A DNA stretch of 64,000 nucleotides from positions 186,001-250,000 of the forward strand of contig JAOSJU010000002.1 in NCBI GenBank assembly GCA_027493945.1, in the 5' to 3' direction. Of the stretch, positions 46,543 through 55,623 are shown one piece after another; the first letter of the stretch is position 1; every line of letters begins with the position of its first letter. The DNA is from Burkholderiaceae bacterium. Its GTDB lineage: Bacteria > Pseudomonadota > Gammaproteobacteria > Burkholderiales > Burkholderiaceae_E. The notes below the pieces were generated by a model that had not been told where the DNA came from, did not search any database, and worked only from the letters and a program-made list of their open reading frames with translations. Made by a program: the position numbers and the translations under genes.

Positions 46543-47737
46543 CCGCGGCGCCCGGCAGCGGCACCGCGTCGGGCCCGGCGAGCGCCGCCAGCCGGAAGCG
46601 CGCGTTGGCCTCGCCGACGCGGTCCAGTCGCTCGTAGAGTTGCGCCAGCAGCAGCTGCGTCTCGCGCTCGGGCGCCATGCGCGCGGACTGCAACAGGAAC
46701 TCCTCGGCCTTGCCCCAGAGTTCCTGCGCGGCGCACAGCCGCCCGAGGGCCCTGAGCAGCACCGGCTCGTCGCCGTAGCGGCTGCGCCAGCCCTCGGCGC
46801 TGCGCAGCCGCTCGCGCGCGAGAATCGCATCGAGCTGCGCGTACAGCGACACGAGCGACGCGACGAAGCGCGTCTCGAGCGCCTGCTCGACGATCCGCGC
46901 GGCCTGCTCCGGGCGCCCCGCGGCTGCGAACGCCTGTGCGGCCGCCTCGGCGATCTCGTCGATGCCACGATCGGCCGGCGCGATCGACGCATGCAGCGCC
47001 TGCACCGCGCCGGGATCGTCGCGGCGCGCGGCGAAAAGCGCACGGTAGGCGCGGATCTTCAGCCCGCGAATCGCCGCCGGATGCAGCGCAGCGCGCTTTT
47101 CGATCTGCCGCAAGGCCTGGATCGCCGCCTCCCAGTTTCCCGCCTGCTCGTGCGCGCGCAAGGCAATGCGCAATGCGTGGATGTGGCGCGGACCGCCGGC
47201 CTGCAGCGTCTCGATCGCGCTGACCGCGTCGGCCGGCCGATGATCCTCGACCGCGAGTTCCGCCGCGGTCATCAGCCGCGCGTTGGTCGCCCCCGGCTCC
47301 TCGCCCGCCGATTCGAGCCAGCGATCGCGACGCTCGGTCTCGCGCATCCGGTGGGCCGCACGCGCGGCCACCAGCGAGGCGGCGCCGGCCAGCGAGCGGT
47401 CGCCGAGCGCAGATTGCGCAAGCCGCTCGGCGCGCCCGAAGCGGCCTTCGAACAGCGCCAGCAGGCTGTCGCGCAGGCCGGCCAGCGCGCTCTCGCGACG
47501 CCGGCGCTCGCGGTACTCGCGCACCCGCGCCGGCAGGTTCAGCGCGTTCGACATCGCGACCAGCAGCAGATGGAAGACCAGGAACGCGATCACCAGCACC
47601 AGCACCGCGAGGTTCACCGAAACGTCGATCCGGTACGGCGGCCAGAGCACGGCCACGTTGCCGTTGTTGAAGCGCATCAGCATCGCCAGGCCGACGGCGG
47701 CCGAGACGATCAGCATGCTCCAGATGACCCGCCGCAT
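46514..47737 (-). CDS. hemY: HemY-type tetratricopeptide membrane protein
   Basis: A 407-residue inner-membrane protein of the HemY_N family, encoded at the end of the hem cluster in many proteobacteria. It is not the protoporphyrinogen oxidase also called HemY. Two N-terminal helices at about 5-25 and 42-62 are followed by a cytoplasmic TPR-like alpha solenoid (for example GRPEQAARIVEQALETRF and LWGKAEEFLLQSARMAP). The exact role in haem synthesis is unclear. It starts 20 bp after hemX and its stop lies inside the convergent aldehyde dehydrogenase gene. Confidence 0.88.
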   Translation of the reverse strand: MRRVIWSMLIVSAAVGLAMLMRFNNGNVAVLWPPYRIDVSVNLAVLVLVIAFLVFHLLLVAMSNALNLPARVREYRERRRRESALAGLRDSLLALFEGRFGRAERLAQSALGDRSLAGAASLVAARAAHRMRETERRDRWLESAGEEPGATNARLMTAAELAVEDHRPADAVSAIETLQAGGPRHIHALRIALRAHEQAGNWEAAIQALRQIEKRAALHPAAIRGLKIRAYRALFAARRDDPGAVQALHASIAPADRGIDEIAEAAAQAFAAAGRPEQAARIVEQALETRFVASLVSLYAQLDAILARERLRSAEGWRSRYGDEPVLLRALGRLCAAQELWGKAEEFLLQSARMAPERETQLLLAQLYERLDRVGEANARFRLAALAGPDAVPLPGAAVNRDAAPPS

Positions 47738-47757
47738 CCTCGTCGCCCCTGCGCTCG

Positions 47758-48741
47758 TCAGCGCCCGGCTTCGCGCACGGCGCGCGCGGCGCGCACCGCG
47801 GCCAGGCTCTCGGCCAGCGTCGGCGGCTCGAGCGCGATGCGCGCGCCGAGCATCTGGCGCAGCTGCGCCGTCGCCCCGGCCACCCCGCGATTGCGGTCGT
47901 CGTAGTAGTCGCGGATCCAGCCGATGGCGCGTTCGAGGTCGCTGCGATACAGCGCGTCGTTGTGCGACAGCAGCGAGAGCCGTGCGTTGAGCAGCAGCAG
48001 CCGCAGGTTTTGCCGCAGGAAGTACGCCTGCTCGGGCGCGAGCAGCGCCGCGTCGGGCACGTCGACCCGGCGCACGCGAAACAGCTGCTGCAACTCGCCG
48101 CGCAGCGCGTTCAAGCCGGCGGCCGGCGCCTCGGCCGACGCCTGCCCGGGCGCGCGCACCGAGGCCAGCAGCGGCAGCTGGTCGACCGAGCCGAGCAGCC
48201 CGTCGAGGCGCAGCGCGAGAGAACCGATGTCGGCGGCGGGGAAGGCCTTCAGGCGGTCGATGTCGCGCTGCAGCGCGCGGCGCACCCCGCCGAGCGACGG
48301 GTCGTCCTGGCGGCGCAGCCTCGTTTCGATCTCCTGCAGTGCGCCGAGCGCCGCCTGCGGGTTGCTGCCCAGCGCGAGCTGCTGGCTGGCCAGCGCGAGC
48401 GCGGACTCGGACTCGGCCAGCAGCACGTCGGTGGAATCGCTGGCCGGGCTGCGGTACAGCTTCCCGAGTTGCGCCTGCAGGCCGGCGGCCTCGAGCACCT
48501 TGCTTTCGAGCACCGCGGTGCGGTTCTGCGCGTCGCGCAGCTGCGCCTGCGCGTGCTCGAGCGCGCCCTCGAGATGTGCGACGCGCTGCTCGCCGGCCTG
48601 CAGCCGGCGCGCCGCCTCGGATTCGAGCGCGCCCAGGCGCGATCCGGTCCAGGCCGCGGTGGCGACCGCCACCGCGAGCGCCATCCACGGCACCAGGCTG
48701 CGCCAACCCGCCGCGGGCGCCTGCGCAGGACCTTGCGTCAA
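47758..48741 (-). CDS. hemX: HemX-type membrane protein
   Basis: A 327-residue protein with one N-terminal helix at about 17-35, a long coiled coil at about 40-100 (ESEAARRLQAGEQRVAHLEG onwards) and a mostly helical periplasmic C-terminal domain. It matches the HemX family long annotated as putative uroporphyrinogen-III C-methyltransferase. The methyltransferase motifs are not seen, so that label should be avoided. It lies between hemD and hemY in the usual order, with 54 bp to hemD and 20 bp to hemY. Confidence 0.85.
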   Translation of the reverse strand: MTQGPAQAPAAGWRSLVPWMALAVAVATAAWTGSRLGALESEAARRLQAGEQRVAHLEGALEHAQAQLRDAQNRTAVLESKVLEAAGLQAQLGKLYRSPASDSTDVLLAESESALALASQQLALGSNPQAALGALQEIETRLRRQDDPSLGGVRRALQRDIDRLKAFPAADIGSLALRLDGLLGSVDQLPLLASVRAPGQASAEAPAAGLNALRGELQQLFRVRRVDVPDAALLAPEQAYFLRQNLRLLLLNARLSLLSHNDALYRSDLERAIGWIRDYYDDRNRGVAGATAQLRQMLGARIALEPPTLAESLAAVRAARAVREAGR

Positions 48742-48795
48742 TTCGGGGGACGCGCCGGGGGGTGCGGCTCTCCGTCGGATACGGCCTTGTCCGGC

Positions 48796-49584
48796 TCAGA
48801 CACTGTGGCTGCTCGGGGAATCGGGCAGCCATTCTAGCGCGGCGACGAGTGCCGGATTGCCGGGCTCGATCGCGCGCACTTCGCGCCAGCCGCGGGCCTG
48901 CAGCGCCGCCGCGATGCGCGCGTGGATCGCCAGCGCCGGCGCCTCGTGCGCCCGCGCGGCGAGCCCGGCGCGCTCGAGCAGCGCGTCGACCCGCTCGACC
49001 GCGTCGCGCTGCGTGAACACGAACACCGGTGCGGGCCGGGCGCCGAGCAGCGTACGCAACGCCGCCAACGCGGCGGCGTCCGGCTCGAGCGGCTCGCGCC
49101 GGTAGATCTCGCAGGTTTCGACCGTCGCGCCTGCGGCGCGCAGCCGTGCGATCCAGCCCTCGCTGCCGTCGTGGCCGCGCAGCACCAGCACGCGCAGGCC
49201 GCGCGGCGTGCGCAGCGGTGGCGTGTCGATCAGCGCGTCGGCGTCGAAGCGCGGCCCGTCGGGCCGCAGCACCCGACCGGGGTCGATCCCCAGCCCGGAC
49301 TCGGCGATCGCCTGCAGGCTGCCCGGGCCGACGACCGCGACGCCGGTGCCTTCGGGCCAGCGACCGCCCGTCAGGCGCGCCGCCGCCGACACCGCAGCCG
49401 GACTGACCATGATCACCCAATCGAATCCGGACAGGCGCGCCGCAACCCCGGCCACGCCGGGATCGTCGACCAGCTCGACGATCCGCGACATCGGCAGCGC
49501 CAGCGGTTCGTGGCCGAGTTCGCGAAGCTGCTGCTCGATGCCGCACACCCGCGGCCAGGGCTGCGTCAGGACGACCCGAGCCAT
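48796..49584 (-). CDS. hemD: Uroporphyrinogen-III synthase
   Basis: Closes and isomerises hydroxymethylbilane to uroporphyrinogen III. 262 residues, two alternating alpha/beta domains. The N-terminus is [20 protein letters not shown]. The domain linker is around [20 protein letters not shown], and the [12 protein letters not shown] strand-turn with [14 protein letters not shown] follows, as in HemD proteins. The sequence of this family is poorly conserved, so the call leans on these motifs and on the position directly after hemC, which it overlaps by 19 bp. Confidence 0.9.
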   Translation of the reverse strand: MARVVLTQPWPRVCGIEQQLRELGHEPLALPMSRIVELVDDPGVAGVAARLSGFDWVIMVSPAAVSAAARLTGGRWPEGTGVAVVGPGSLQAIAESGLGIDPGRVLRPDGPRFDADALIDTPPLRTPRGLRVLVLRGHDGSEGWIARLRAAGATVETCEIYRREPLEPDAAALAALRTLLGARPAPVFVFTQRDAVERVDALLERAGLAARAHEAPALAIHARIAAALQARGWREVRAIEPGNPALVAALEWLPDSPSSHSV

Positions 49585-50510
49585 CGCGCGGCGCCCTGCT
49601 CGAGCAACGAGCGCGCCGCCTGCCGGCCGATCGTCTCGGCCGCTTCGCGATCGGCGCCAGCGGATTCGGTCACCGCCTCGACCATCGCGCTGCCGTCTTC
49701 GGCCGCGACCCGCGCGACCAGCTTCAGGCCGCCCTGCGGCGTCGACACGCACCAGGCGGCCAGCGGCACGCGGCAGCTGCCGCCGAGCAGTCGCGAGACG
49801 GTGCGCTCGGCGTGGACCTCGACGGCGGTGGGCGCGTGGTCGAGCGGCGCGAGCCGGGCGTGCAGGTCGTTGCGCGCAGCCAGCGTCTCGATGCCCAGCG
49901 CCCCCTGCCCCGCCGCGGGCAGGCACAGCGTCGGCGGCACGACCGCGCGGATGCGCTCGGCCAGTCCGAGGCGCTCGAGCCCGGCGGCCGCCAGCACGAT
50001 CGCGTCGTAGCGCCCCTCGTCGAGCCGCGCCAGCCGCGTGTTGACGTTGCCGCGCAGCGGCAGCACGTCGAGCGCGGGAAACGCGCGCCGGATCTGCGCC
50101 GCGCGGCGCAGGCTCGAGGTGCCCACGCGCGCGCCGGCCGGCAGCGATTCGAGCGACGCGTAGCGCGCGCTGACGAACGCGTCGCGCGGATCTTCGCGCG
50201 CCATGATCGCCGCCAGCGCGAACGGCTCGGCGACCTCCATCGGCACGTCCTTCAGCGAATGCACCGCGAGGTCGGCGCGCCCCTCGATCAGCGCGACTTC
50301 CAGTTCCTTGATGAACAGGCCCTTGCCGCCGATCTCGTTGAGCGCGCGATCGAGCACGCGGTCGCCCTCGGTGGTCATGCCGAGAATCGCGACCTCGCAC
50401 CGCGGGTAGAGCTCTTGCAGGCGCGCCTGCACGTGCTCGGCCTGCCACATCGCCAGCCTGCTCTGGCGCGACGCGATGACCAGCCGCGTCGGCGCGGCGA
50501 ATCCGCCCAT
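49566..50510 (-). CDS. hemC: Porphobilinogen deaminase (hydroxymethylbilane synthase)
   Basis: Polymerises four porphobilinogen units on a dipyrromethane cofactor. 314 residues. The cofactor cysteine is C246 ([10 protein letters not shown]) and the catalytic aspartate D88 (HSLKDVP). Substrate-binding arginines lie in [18 protein letters not shown] and [13 protein letters not shown] at 50510 was chosen because it gives the normal N-terminus ([13 protein letters not shown] within 20 residues). A GTG-like upstream start at 50543 would run into the response regulator gene. It is 2 bp after that gene, so it is part of the algZ-algR-hemCDXY unit. Confidence 0.97.
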   Translation of the reverse strand: MGGFAAPTRLVIASRQSRLAMWQAEHVQARLQELYPRCEVAILGMTTEGDRVLDRALNEIGGKGLFIKELEVALIEGRADLAVHSLKDVPMEVAEPFALAAIMAREDPRDAFVSARYASLESLPAGARVGTSSLRRAAQIRRAFPALDVLPLRGNVNTRLARLDEGRYDAIVLAAAGLERLGLAERIRAVVPPTLCLPAAGQGALGIETLAARNDLHARLAPLDHAPTAVEVHAERTVSRLLGGSCRVPLAAWCVSTPQGGLKLVARVAAEDGSAMVEAVTESAGADREAAETIGRQAARSLLEQGAARWLGSS

Positions 50511-50512
50511 CG

Positions 50513-51313
50513 TCAGCCGACGAGGTTCTTCACCGTGGACCACTGGCGCCGGCTCACCGGCAACCGTTCGGCGACGTCGCGAAGCACCACCTGCCAGAAC
50601 GGGTCGCCGCCGTCGGCTTCGCCCTGCGGCATCACGCGCTCGAAGCCGGCGATCGACGGCCGCGCCACCAGCGCGTTGCGGTGGATGCGCACGAAGCGGT
50701 CGCTGAATTCCTCTTCGAGCGAGGTGAGCGACTCCTCGATCAGGAACTCGCGCTCCTTCGTGCGCACCGTGATGTACTTGAGCTCGGCCTTCAGGTAGAC
50801 GACCTGCTCGAGCGGCACCAGGATGACGCGACCGCGCTCGTGCACCGACAGGTGGCGCCGCCGCGTGTTGGTGGCGCGCGCGAGCTGGTCGATCGCCTGC
50901 GCGTGCTCCTGCGGCATGCGCGTGAGCGCGCGCTGCAGCGCCTGCTTCAGGCGCTCGGCGCGCACCGGCTTGAGCAGGTAGTCGATCGCCCTGACCTCGA
51001 ACGCGTCGACCGCGAACTCGTCGAACGCGGTGACGAAGATGATCAGCGGCATCGGCCGGGGCGTGTCGCCCGACTGCGCGCGCGCCGAGATGTGCCGCGC
51101 CAGCTCGATGCCGGTCATGCCGGGCATCTGGATGTCGAGCAGCACGATCTGCGGCTGCGCGACCTCGATCTGCGACAGCGCCTCGGGCGCGTTGGGGGCC
51201 TCGCCGACGATGCGGTGAGGGAACTCGGGGGCGAGGTCGGCGAGCAGCTCGCGAAGCCGCGAGCGCGCGACCGGTTCGTCATCGACGATCAGGATCGAAG
51301 GAGCGTCTGGCAT
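50513..51313 (-). CDS. algR: LytTR-type response regulator, AlgR-like
   Basis: A 266-residue transcription factor. The receiver domain (about 1-125) has acidic D11/D12, phosphoacceptor D60 ([10 protein letters not shown]) and the conserved lysine in [11 protein letters not shown]. The C-terminal LytTR DNA-binding domain (about 155-250) has [20 protein letters not shown] and [20 protein letters not shown]. In Pseudomonas the orthologue with AlgZ (FimS) controls alginate, type IV pili and other traits. In this organism the regulon is unknown. It overlaps the kinase gene by 35 bp and is 2 bp from hemC. Confidence 0.92.
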   Translation of the reverse strand: MPDAPSILIVDDEPVARSRLRELLADLAPEFPHRIVGEAPNAPEALSQIEVAQPQIVLLDIQMPGMTGIELARHISARAQSGDTPRPMPLIIFVTAFDEFAVDAFEVRAIDYLLKPVRAERLKQALQRALTRMPQEHAQAIDQLARATNTRRRHLSVHERGRVILVPLEQVVYLKAELKYITVRTKEREFLIEESLTSLEEEFSDRFVRIHRNALVARPSIAGFERVMPQGEADGGDPFWQVVLRDVAERLPVSRRQWSTVKNLVG

Positions 51314-52418
51314 CTCGGCGTCTTCTCTCTTTGCGGTAGGGAAAATGGACGATCACCCGGAACTGGCCGTTGTCGGTGCTGGTATCGAGCTGGCCTTCGA
51401 CATCGAAGGTGAGGTCGAGGCGCTCGCGCACGTTCGAAAGCGCCATGTGATTGCCGGGGCGGCTCGGCGGCGCCTCGGGAAGCGGATTGGCGATCTCCAC
51501 GCGCACGCGGTCGCCGCTGCGGGCGATCGCGACGCGGATCTCGCCCGGCTCCTGGCTCGGCTCGATGCCGTGGTGGACCGCGTTCTCGATCAGCGGCTGC
51601 AACAGCAGCGACGGCAGCAGCGCGTCGCCAGGCATGCCGTCGAGCTCCCAGCGCACCGCCAACCGTTCGGCCAGCCGCAGCTTCTCGATGGTGAGGTATT
51701 CCTTGCACAGCAGCACCTCGTCGTCGAGCGGCACCAGCTCGCGGCTGTCCTTCATGAACACGCGGAACAGGTCGGCGAGGTTCTCCAGCGTGCGTTCGGC
51801 CTTGCGTGGGTCGCTGCGCATCAGCCCCAGCACCGTGTTCAGGCTGTTGAACAGGAAATGCGGCCGGATGCGCGCCTGCAGCGCCTGAAGCCGGCCTTCG
51901 GCCTGCGACGGCTGCAGCGACAGCTGGCGCAGCCGCAGGTATTCGATCAGCCCCCATGCGATCGCCGCCGCGAGCAGCGCGCGCGGCGCGAGCCAGCCGG
52001 CAAGCGCGGCCGCCCCCGGTTGTGGCGGCTGCGCGGTGGCCAGCGCGACTGCGGCGGCGAGCGCGGCCGGCACCCCGAGCCCGACCATCCACTGGGCGTA
52101 TCTGGGAGCGCCGTTGACCGTGCGGCGCAACGGGCACAGCAGCAGCAAGGCCGCAGCCGCCACCGCGTCGACGCGCAGCGCCGTCTCGAACATCGGCCAG
52201 TGCTCGACGCCCGCCGCCGGCAGCAGCCAGCCCAGCAGCACCACGCCAAGGTTCAGCGGCAACAGCACCCGCGCCATCGTGCCGAGGTTGCAGGAATCGG
52301 GCAGGATCGGAAAGTCTGCCCCGTCGGTGAGGCGCCGCCGCGGGGGTCCGGACGCCTGCGCGGCCGGCCCGCCGGCAGGCACCGCTTCGGGCGAAACGGC
52401 GGACCCCGGGTCGCTCAT
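51279..52418 (-). CDS. algZ: LytS/AlgZ-type sensor histidine kinase
   Basis: A 379-residue membrane kinase. Four or so helices lie at about 48-165. The His_kinase domain follows, with [18 protein letters not shown] providing H187 as the likely phosphorylated residue, then [20 protein letters not shown]. The ATP-binding half contains [19 protein letters not shown]. There is no periplasmic sensor domain, so the signal is probably sensed within the membrane. It pairs with the downstream AlgR-type regulator. The gene is divergent from argH, with 101 bp between. Confidence 0.9.
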   Translation of the reverse strand: MSDPGSAVSPEAVPAGGPAAQASGPPRRRLTDGADFPILPDSCNLGTMARVLLPLNLGVVLLGWLLPAAGVEHWPMFETALRVDAVAAAALLLLCPLRRTVNGAPRYAQWMVGLGVPAALAAAVALATAQPPQPGAAALAGWLAPRALLAAAIAWGLIEYLRLRQLSLQPSQAEGRLQALQARIRPHFLFNSLNTVLGLMRSDPRKAERTLENLADLFRVFMKDSRELVPLDDEVLLCKEYLTIEKLRLAERLAVRWELDGMPGDALLPSLLLQPLIENAVHHGIEPSQEPGEIRVAIARSGDRVRVEIANPLPEAPPSRPGNHMALSNVRERLDLTFDVEGQLDTSTDNGQFRVIVHFPYRKERRRRDARRSFDPDRR

Positions 52419-52477
52419 CGATGGTTCCCTTGCTGCGCTGGAGCGCCTGCCTCGGCCGAAGCCGACGGGGCGGTCCG

Positions 52478-52483
52478 TATAAT
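52478..52483 (+). promoter_or_regulatory. Perfect TATAAT upstream of argH
   Basis: TATAAT stands 37 bp before the argH start in the 101-bp gap shared with algZ. No strong -35 hexamer is seen at 16-18 bp. On the opposite strand the same bases do not form a good -10. Confidence 0.4.
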
Positions 52484-52519
52484 TCGGCTCTCGAGGCCTC
52501 TCCTCTGCCGCAAACGATT

Positions 52520-53956
52520 ATGACAGATCAGCTTGCCAAGAAATCCGAAGCGTGGTCCGCGCGCTTCTCGGAGCCCGTCAGCGAGTTGGTCAAACGCTAC
52601 ACGGCCTCGGTGTCGTTCGACCTCCGGCTCGCTCTTGCCGACATCGAAGGCTCGCTCGCGCACGCCGCCATGCTGCACGCCGTGGGGCTGCTCGGCGACG
52701 CCGATCACGCGGCGATCGTCCGGGGCATGGCCACGATCCGCGGCGAGATCGAGCGCGGCGAATTCACCTGGTCGATCGATCTCGAAGACGTTCACCTGAA
52801 CATCGAGAAGCGGCTCACCGAGCTGGCCGGCGACGCCGGCAAGCGGCTTCACACCGCGCGCTCGCGCAACGACCAGGTGGCCACCGACATCAGGCTGTGG
52901 CTGCGCGCCGCCATCGACGACGTGCGCGGCGCACTGGCAGCGCTGCAGCGCGCGCTGGTCGGCCTGGCCGAGACCCACGCGGGCACGATCATGCCCGGCT
53001 TCACGCACCTGCAGGTCGCGCAGCCGGTCACCTTCGGCCACCACCTGCTCGCCTACGTCGAGATGTTCGCGCGCGACGCCGAGCGCCTCGCCGACTGCCG
53101 GCGCCGCGTGAACCGCCTGCCGCTGGGCGCGGCCGCGCTGGCCGGCACCTCGTATCCGATCGACCGCGAACGGGTCGCGCGTGCGCTGGGCTTCGAGGGC
53201 CTGTGCGAGAACTCGCTCGACGCGGTGTCCGACCGCGACTTCGCGATCGAGTTCTGCGCGGCCGCCAGCCTCGTCATGGTCCACGTGTCGCGGCTCTCGG
53301 AGGAACTGATCCTCTGGATGTCGCCGCGGGTAGGCTTCATCGACCTCGCCGACCGCTTCTGCACCGGCTCGTCGATCATGCCGCAGAAGAAGAACCCCGA
53401 CGTGCCCGAACTCGCGCGCGGCAAGTCGGGCCGCGTCTTCGGCCACCTGGTGGGGCTGCTCACGCTGATGAAGGGCCAGCCGCTCGCCTACAACAAGGAC
53501 AACCAGGAAGACAAGGAGCCGCTGTTCGACACCGCCGACACGCTGCTCGAAACGCTGCGCATCTTCACCGACATGGTGGCCGGCATCCAGGTGCGCCCCG
53601 AGCGAATGCGCCGGGCGGCGGCCGAGGGCTTCTCCACCGCCACCGATCTCGCCGACTACCTCGTCAGGAAGGGCCTGCCGTTTCGCGACGCGCACGAGGC
53701 GGTCGCGCGCGCCGTGCGCAGCGCCGCCGAGCGCGGCGTCGACCTCTCCGAAATGCCGCTCGACGCGCTGCGCGAATTCAGCCCGCTGATCGACGCCGAC
53801 GTGGCAGCGGTGCTCACGCTCGAAGGCTCGGTGGCCGCACGCGATCACGTGGGCGGCACCGCGCCGCGGCAGGTGCGCGCGGCGATCGCGCGGCATCGCG
53901 CACGCCTGTCCGCGGAACCGGGCGGCGACGCACCGTCGGGGTCTGTCGAAGCCTGA
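52520..53956 (+). CDS. argH: Argininosuccinate lyase
   Basis: Last step of arginine synthesis, splitting argininosuccinate to arginine and fumarate. 478 residues. The fumarase-superfamily signature [11 protein letters not shown] is at 283-293 with the catalytic serine in the SS pair. [13 protein letters not shown] (111-123) and FTHLQVAQP with the catalytic histidine H163 complete the active site. The ATG at 52520 leads directly to [15 protein letters not shown], the normal start. The argH-algZ-algR-hemCD neighbourhood is also found in pseudomonads. The IS110 element begins 45 bp beyond its stop. Confidence 0.97.
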   Translation: MTDQLAKKSEAWSARFSEPVSELVKRYTASVSFDLRLALADIEGSLAHAAMLHAVGLLGDADHAAIVRGMATIRGEIERGEFTWSIDLEDVHLNIEKRLTELAGDAGKRLHTARSRNDQVATDIRLWLRAAIDDVRGALAALQRALVGLAETHAGTIMPGFTHLQVAQPVTFGHHLLAYVEMFARDAERLADCRRRVNRLPLGAAALAGTSYPIDRERVARALGFEGLCENSLDAVSDRDFAIEFCAAASLVMVHVSRLSEELILWMSPRVGFIDLADRFCTGSSIMPQKKNPDVPELARGKSGRVFGHLVGLLTLMKGQPLAYNKDNQEDKEPLFDTADTLLETLRIFTDMVAGIQVRPERMRRAAAEGFSTATDLADYLVRKGLPFRDAHEAVARAVRSAAERGVDLSEMPLDALREFSPLIDADVAAVLTLEGSVAARDHVGGTAPRQVRAAIARHRARLSAEPGGDAPSGSVEA

Positions 53957-54028
53957 TCGGCCCGGCACCGCGCCGCCTGCCAGACCGCCCGCGCGCTCAC
54001 GAGAAACAAAACAGGTTGAGGGGCGTTT

Positions 54029-55356
54029 TCATGCGGGCGTCGCGGTCGTTGGCATGACTGCGAAGCCGAGTGCGGCGGCGCGACGTTTGAGCGCCGCGAT
54101 GCTGCGCTCGCGCTGCTGGGCTTCGTAGTTCTGCTGGCCCTGATCGACATAGGCTTCGCCGCGGGTCAGCATGAAGTAGACCATGCGGGCGAGCTTGTGG
54201 GCCGTGGCGGTGTTGGCACGTGGCTTGTCCATGCGCGCACACATTCGGCGGTAGAACGCGCCGAGCGCCGAATCGCTGTGCGACAGGCTCATGGCGGCCA
54301 TCTTCAGCGCCTGACGCACCCGGTTGGCCGATCGTTTGGTCTTGGCCGACAGCACCTTGCCGCCGCTGATCTTGGTGCCCGGGCACAAGCCCAGCCACGA
54401 GCAGAAGTGCTTGACGTTGGCAAAGCGGCTCAGGTCGGGGCCGATCTCCGAGAGAATCTTCATCACCGCCGCCAGCCCCGGGCCGTTGATGCGCGTGAGA
54501 TCGACGCCAGCCCAGTTGGCCGAGGATCTGTCGCTGGTCGAACTGCGCGCGCGTCTTGCTGCCCGCGCGCGGCGCCCGGCCGAGATCGACCCGGGCCGAA
54601 CCGAGCTGGCTCAGCAGCGCTTGCAGCTTGGCGTCGCACTCGCCCGGTGGCGCGCGATGTCGTCGTACATCGCCAGTGCCGGCGCAGCACGAACAGGTGC
54701 TCGTCGCGCCAGTTGCCGGTGAGCGCCTTGGCGATGTCGTGCTCGCTGGCCTTCACGCGGCTGTGGCGGTGCCGCGCCAGGATCTGCGCGTCGCGCTCGC
54801 CGGCGACGATGGCGCGGATGATGGCCTGCCCGGTCGTGCCCATCACGTCGGTGAGCACCTCGGTGAGCTGGATGTTCATCTGGACCAGCGCCTTTTGCAT
54901 GCGCTGCACCCAACTGGCCTGCTCGACCAGGAGCACGTCGCGCTGGCGCGCCACCGCGCGCACCACACAGACCTCGTCGGTCGGGCGGAATGCCGCGCGC
55001 AGGTAGCCCCTGGCTCATCAGGCGCTGCAGCCACTGGCAGTCCTGCACGTCGCTCTTGCGCCCGGGCACGTACTTCATCTGCCGCGCATCGACCGGAAGA
55101 CCTTCAGACCGCGCTGCTCCAAGACCTCGTACACCGGGATCCAATACACCCCAGTGGACTCCAGCGCCACCGTATCGACACCGCACGCCAGCAGCCAGTC
55201 GGCCATCGCGGTCAGGTCGTCTGTCATCGCACCGCACTCGCGTACCGGCTCCTCACACGTGTGTCGAGGGACCGCCACCCAGTGGCTCGATCCTCCCACG
55301 TCGATCCCCGCCGCGTTGGGAAACACCAGATCATCGTCGCGCTTGCGCATCGCCAT
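54029..55356 (-). pseudogene. IS110-family transposase, broken by about five frameshifts
   Basis: The DEDD_Tnp_IS110 N-terminal domain begins NAAGIDVGGSSHWVAV (first Asp) and continues with ALESTGVYWIPVYEVLEQ (Glu). The Transposase_20 C-terminal domain starts at RINGPGLAAVMKILSEIGPD, with SKTKR-like AKTKRSANRVRQALKMAAMS. Homology jumps frame near 55094 (missing base), in the G run at 55007-55010 (extra), near 54681 (missing), near 54644 (missing) and near 54512 (extra). Stop codons result, so no full transposase is made from this copy as read. All domain parts are still recognisable, which points to fairly recent decay or a poorly sequenced copy. Confidence 0.85.
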
Positions 55357-55577
55357 CGTTCGCTCCAAGATAGTCGTCGAACGGCAGCGCCATGGGAGTC
55401 GTCGAATTCGACTCGATCTCATGAACGGGATGCACATCACTGTGCTCACCACTGTCGCCGACGATCCCCGGACCATGCTCTCAGGCGGGCTCGCACTGCA
55501 GCGGCGGTCACCGCTGCAGGCTCGCACCAATGCGTATTCGGTCATCTCGGCGCTGCCGTTCCCCTTGTAGCGCAAAA
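55357..55577 (-). ncRNA. Candidate IS110 bridge-RNA region (non-coding 5' end)
   Basis: Active IS110-subgroup elements make a structured bridge RNA from the non-coding DNA upstream of the transposase. This 221-bp region is in that place and has no credible gene. It contains a perfect 9-bp stem, ctgcagcgg at 55496-55504 and ccgctgcag at 55511-55519, with a 6-base loop. A direct repeat ggctcgcac (55488-55496 and 55519-55527) brackets the stem. Homology of the structure to known bridge RNAs was not tested. Exact ends are unknown. Confidence 0.4.
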
Positions 55578-55623
55578 TTGTTTCTCCGCGAACGCCGCGC
55601 CCCGACGGGGGCCTGGGATGCTC

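Larger units (their letters stand above)
54001..55586 (-). mobile_element. IS110-family insertion sequence, decayed
   Basis: Limits are inferred from a 9-bp inverted match, gagaaacaa at 54001-54009 and ttgtttctc at 55578-55586, that brackets the transposase remnants and gives about 1.59 kb, a normal IS110 size. The arms then diverge. IS110 elements usually have weak or subterminal ends and make no target duplication, and none was found. About 220 bp of non-coding DNA precede the transposase start and only about 20 bp follow its stop, the layout of the IS110 subgroup rather than IS1111. It lies between argH and the TAXI TRAP permease gene without interrupting either. Confidence 0.7.

Noticed and set aside
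47758..48741. HemX as uroporphyrinogen-III C-methyltransferase
   Set aside because: The protein is one helix, a coiled coil and a helical domain; no SAM-binding or methyltransferase motif is visible.
55600..55611. CCCC-GAC-GGGG as a terminator after the TAXI permease gene
   Set aside because: Only four base pairs and no T tract on either strand.
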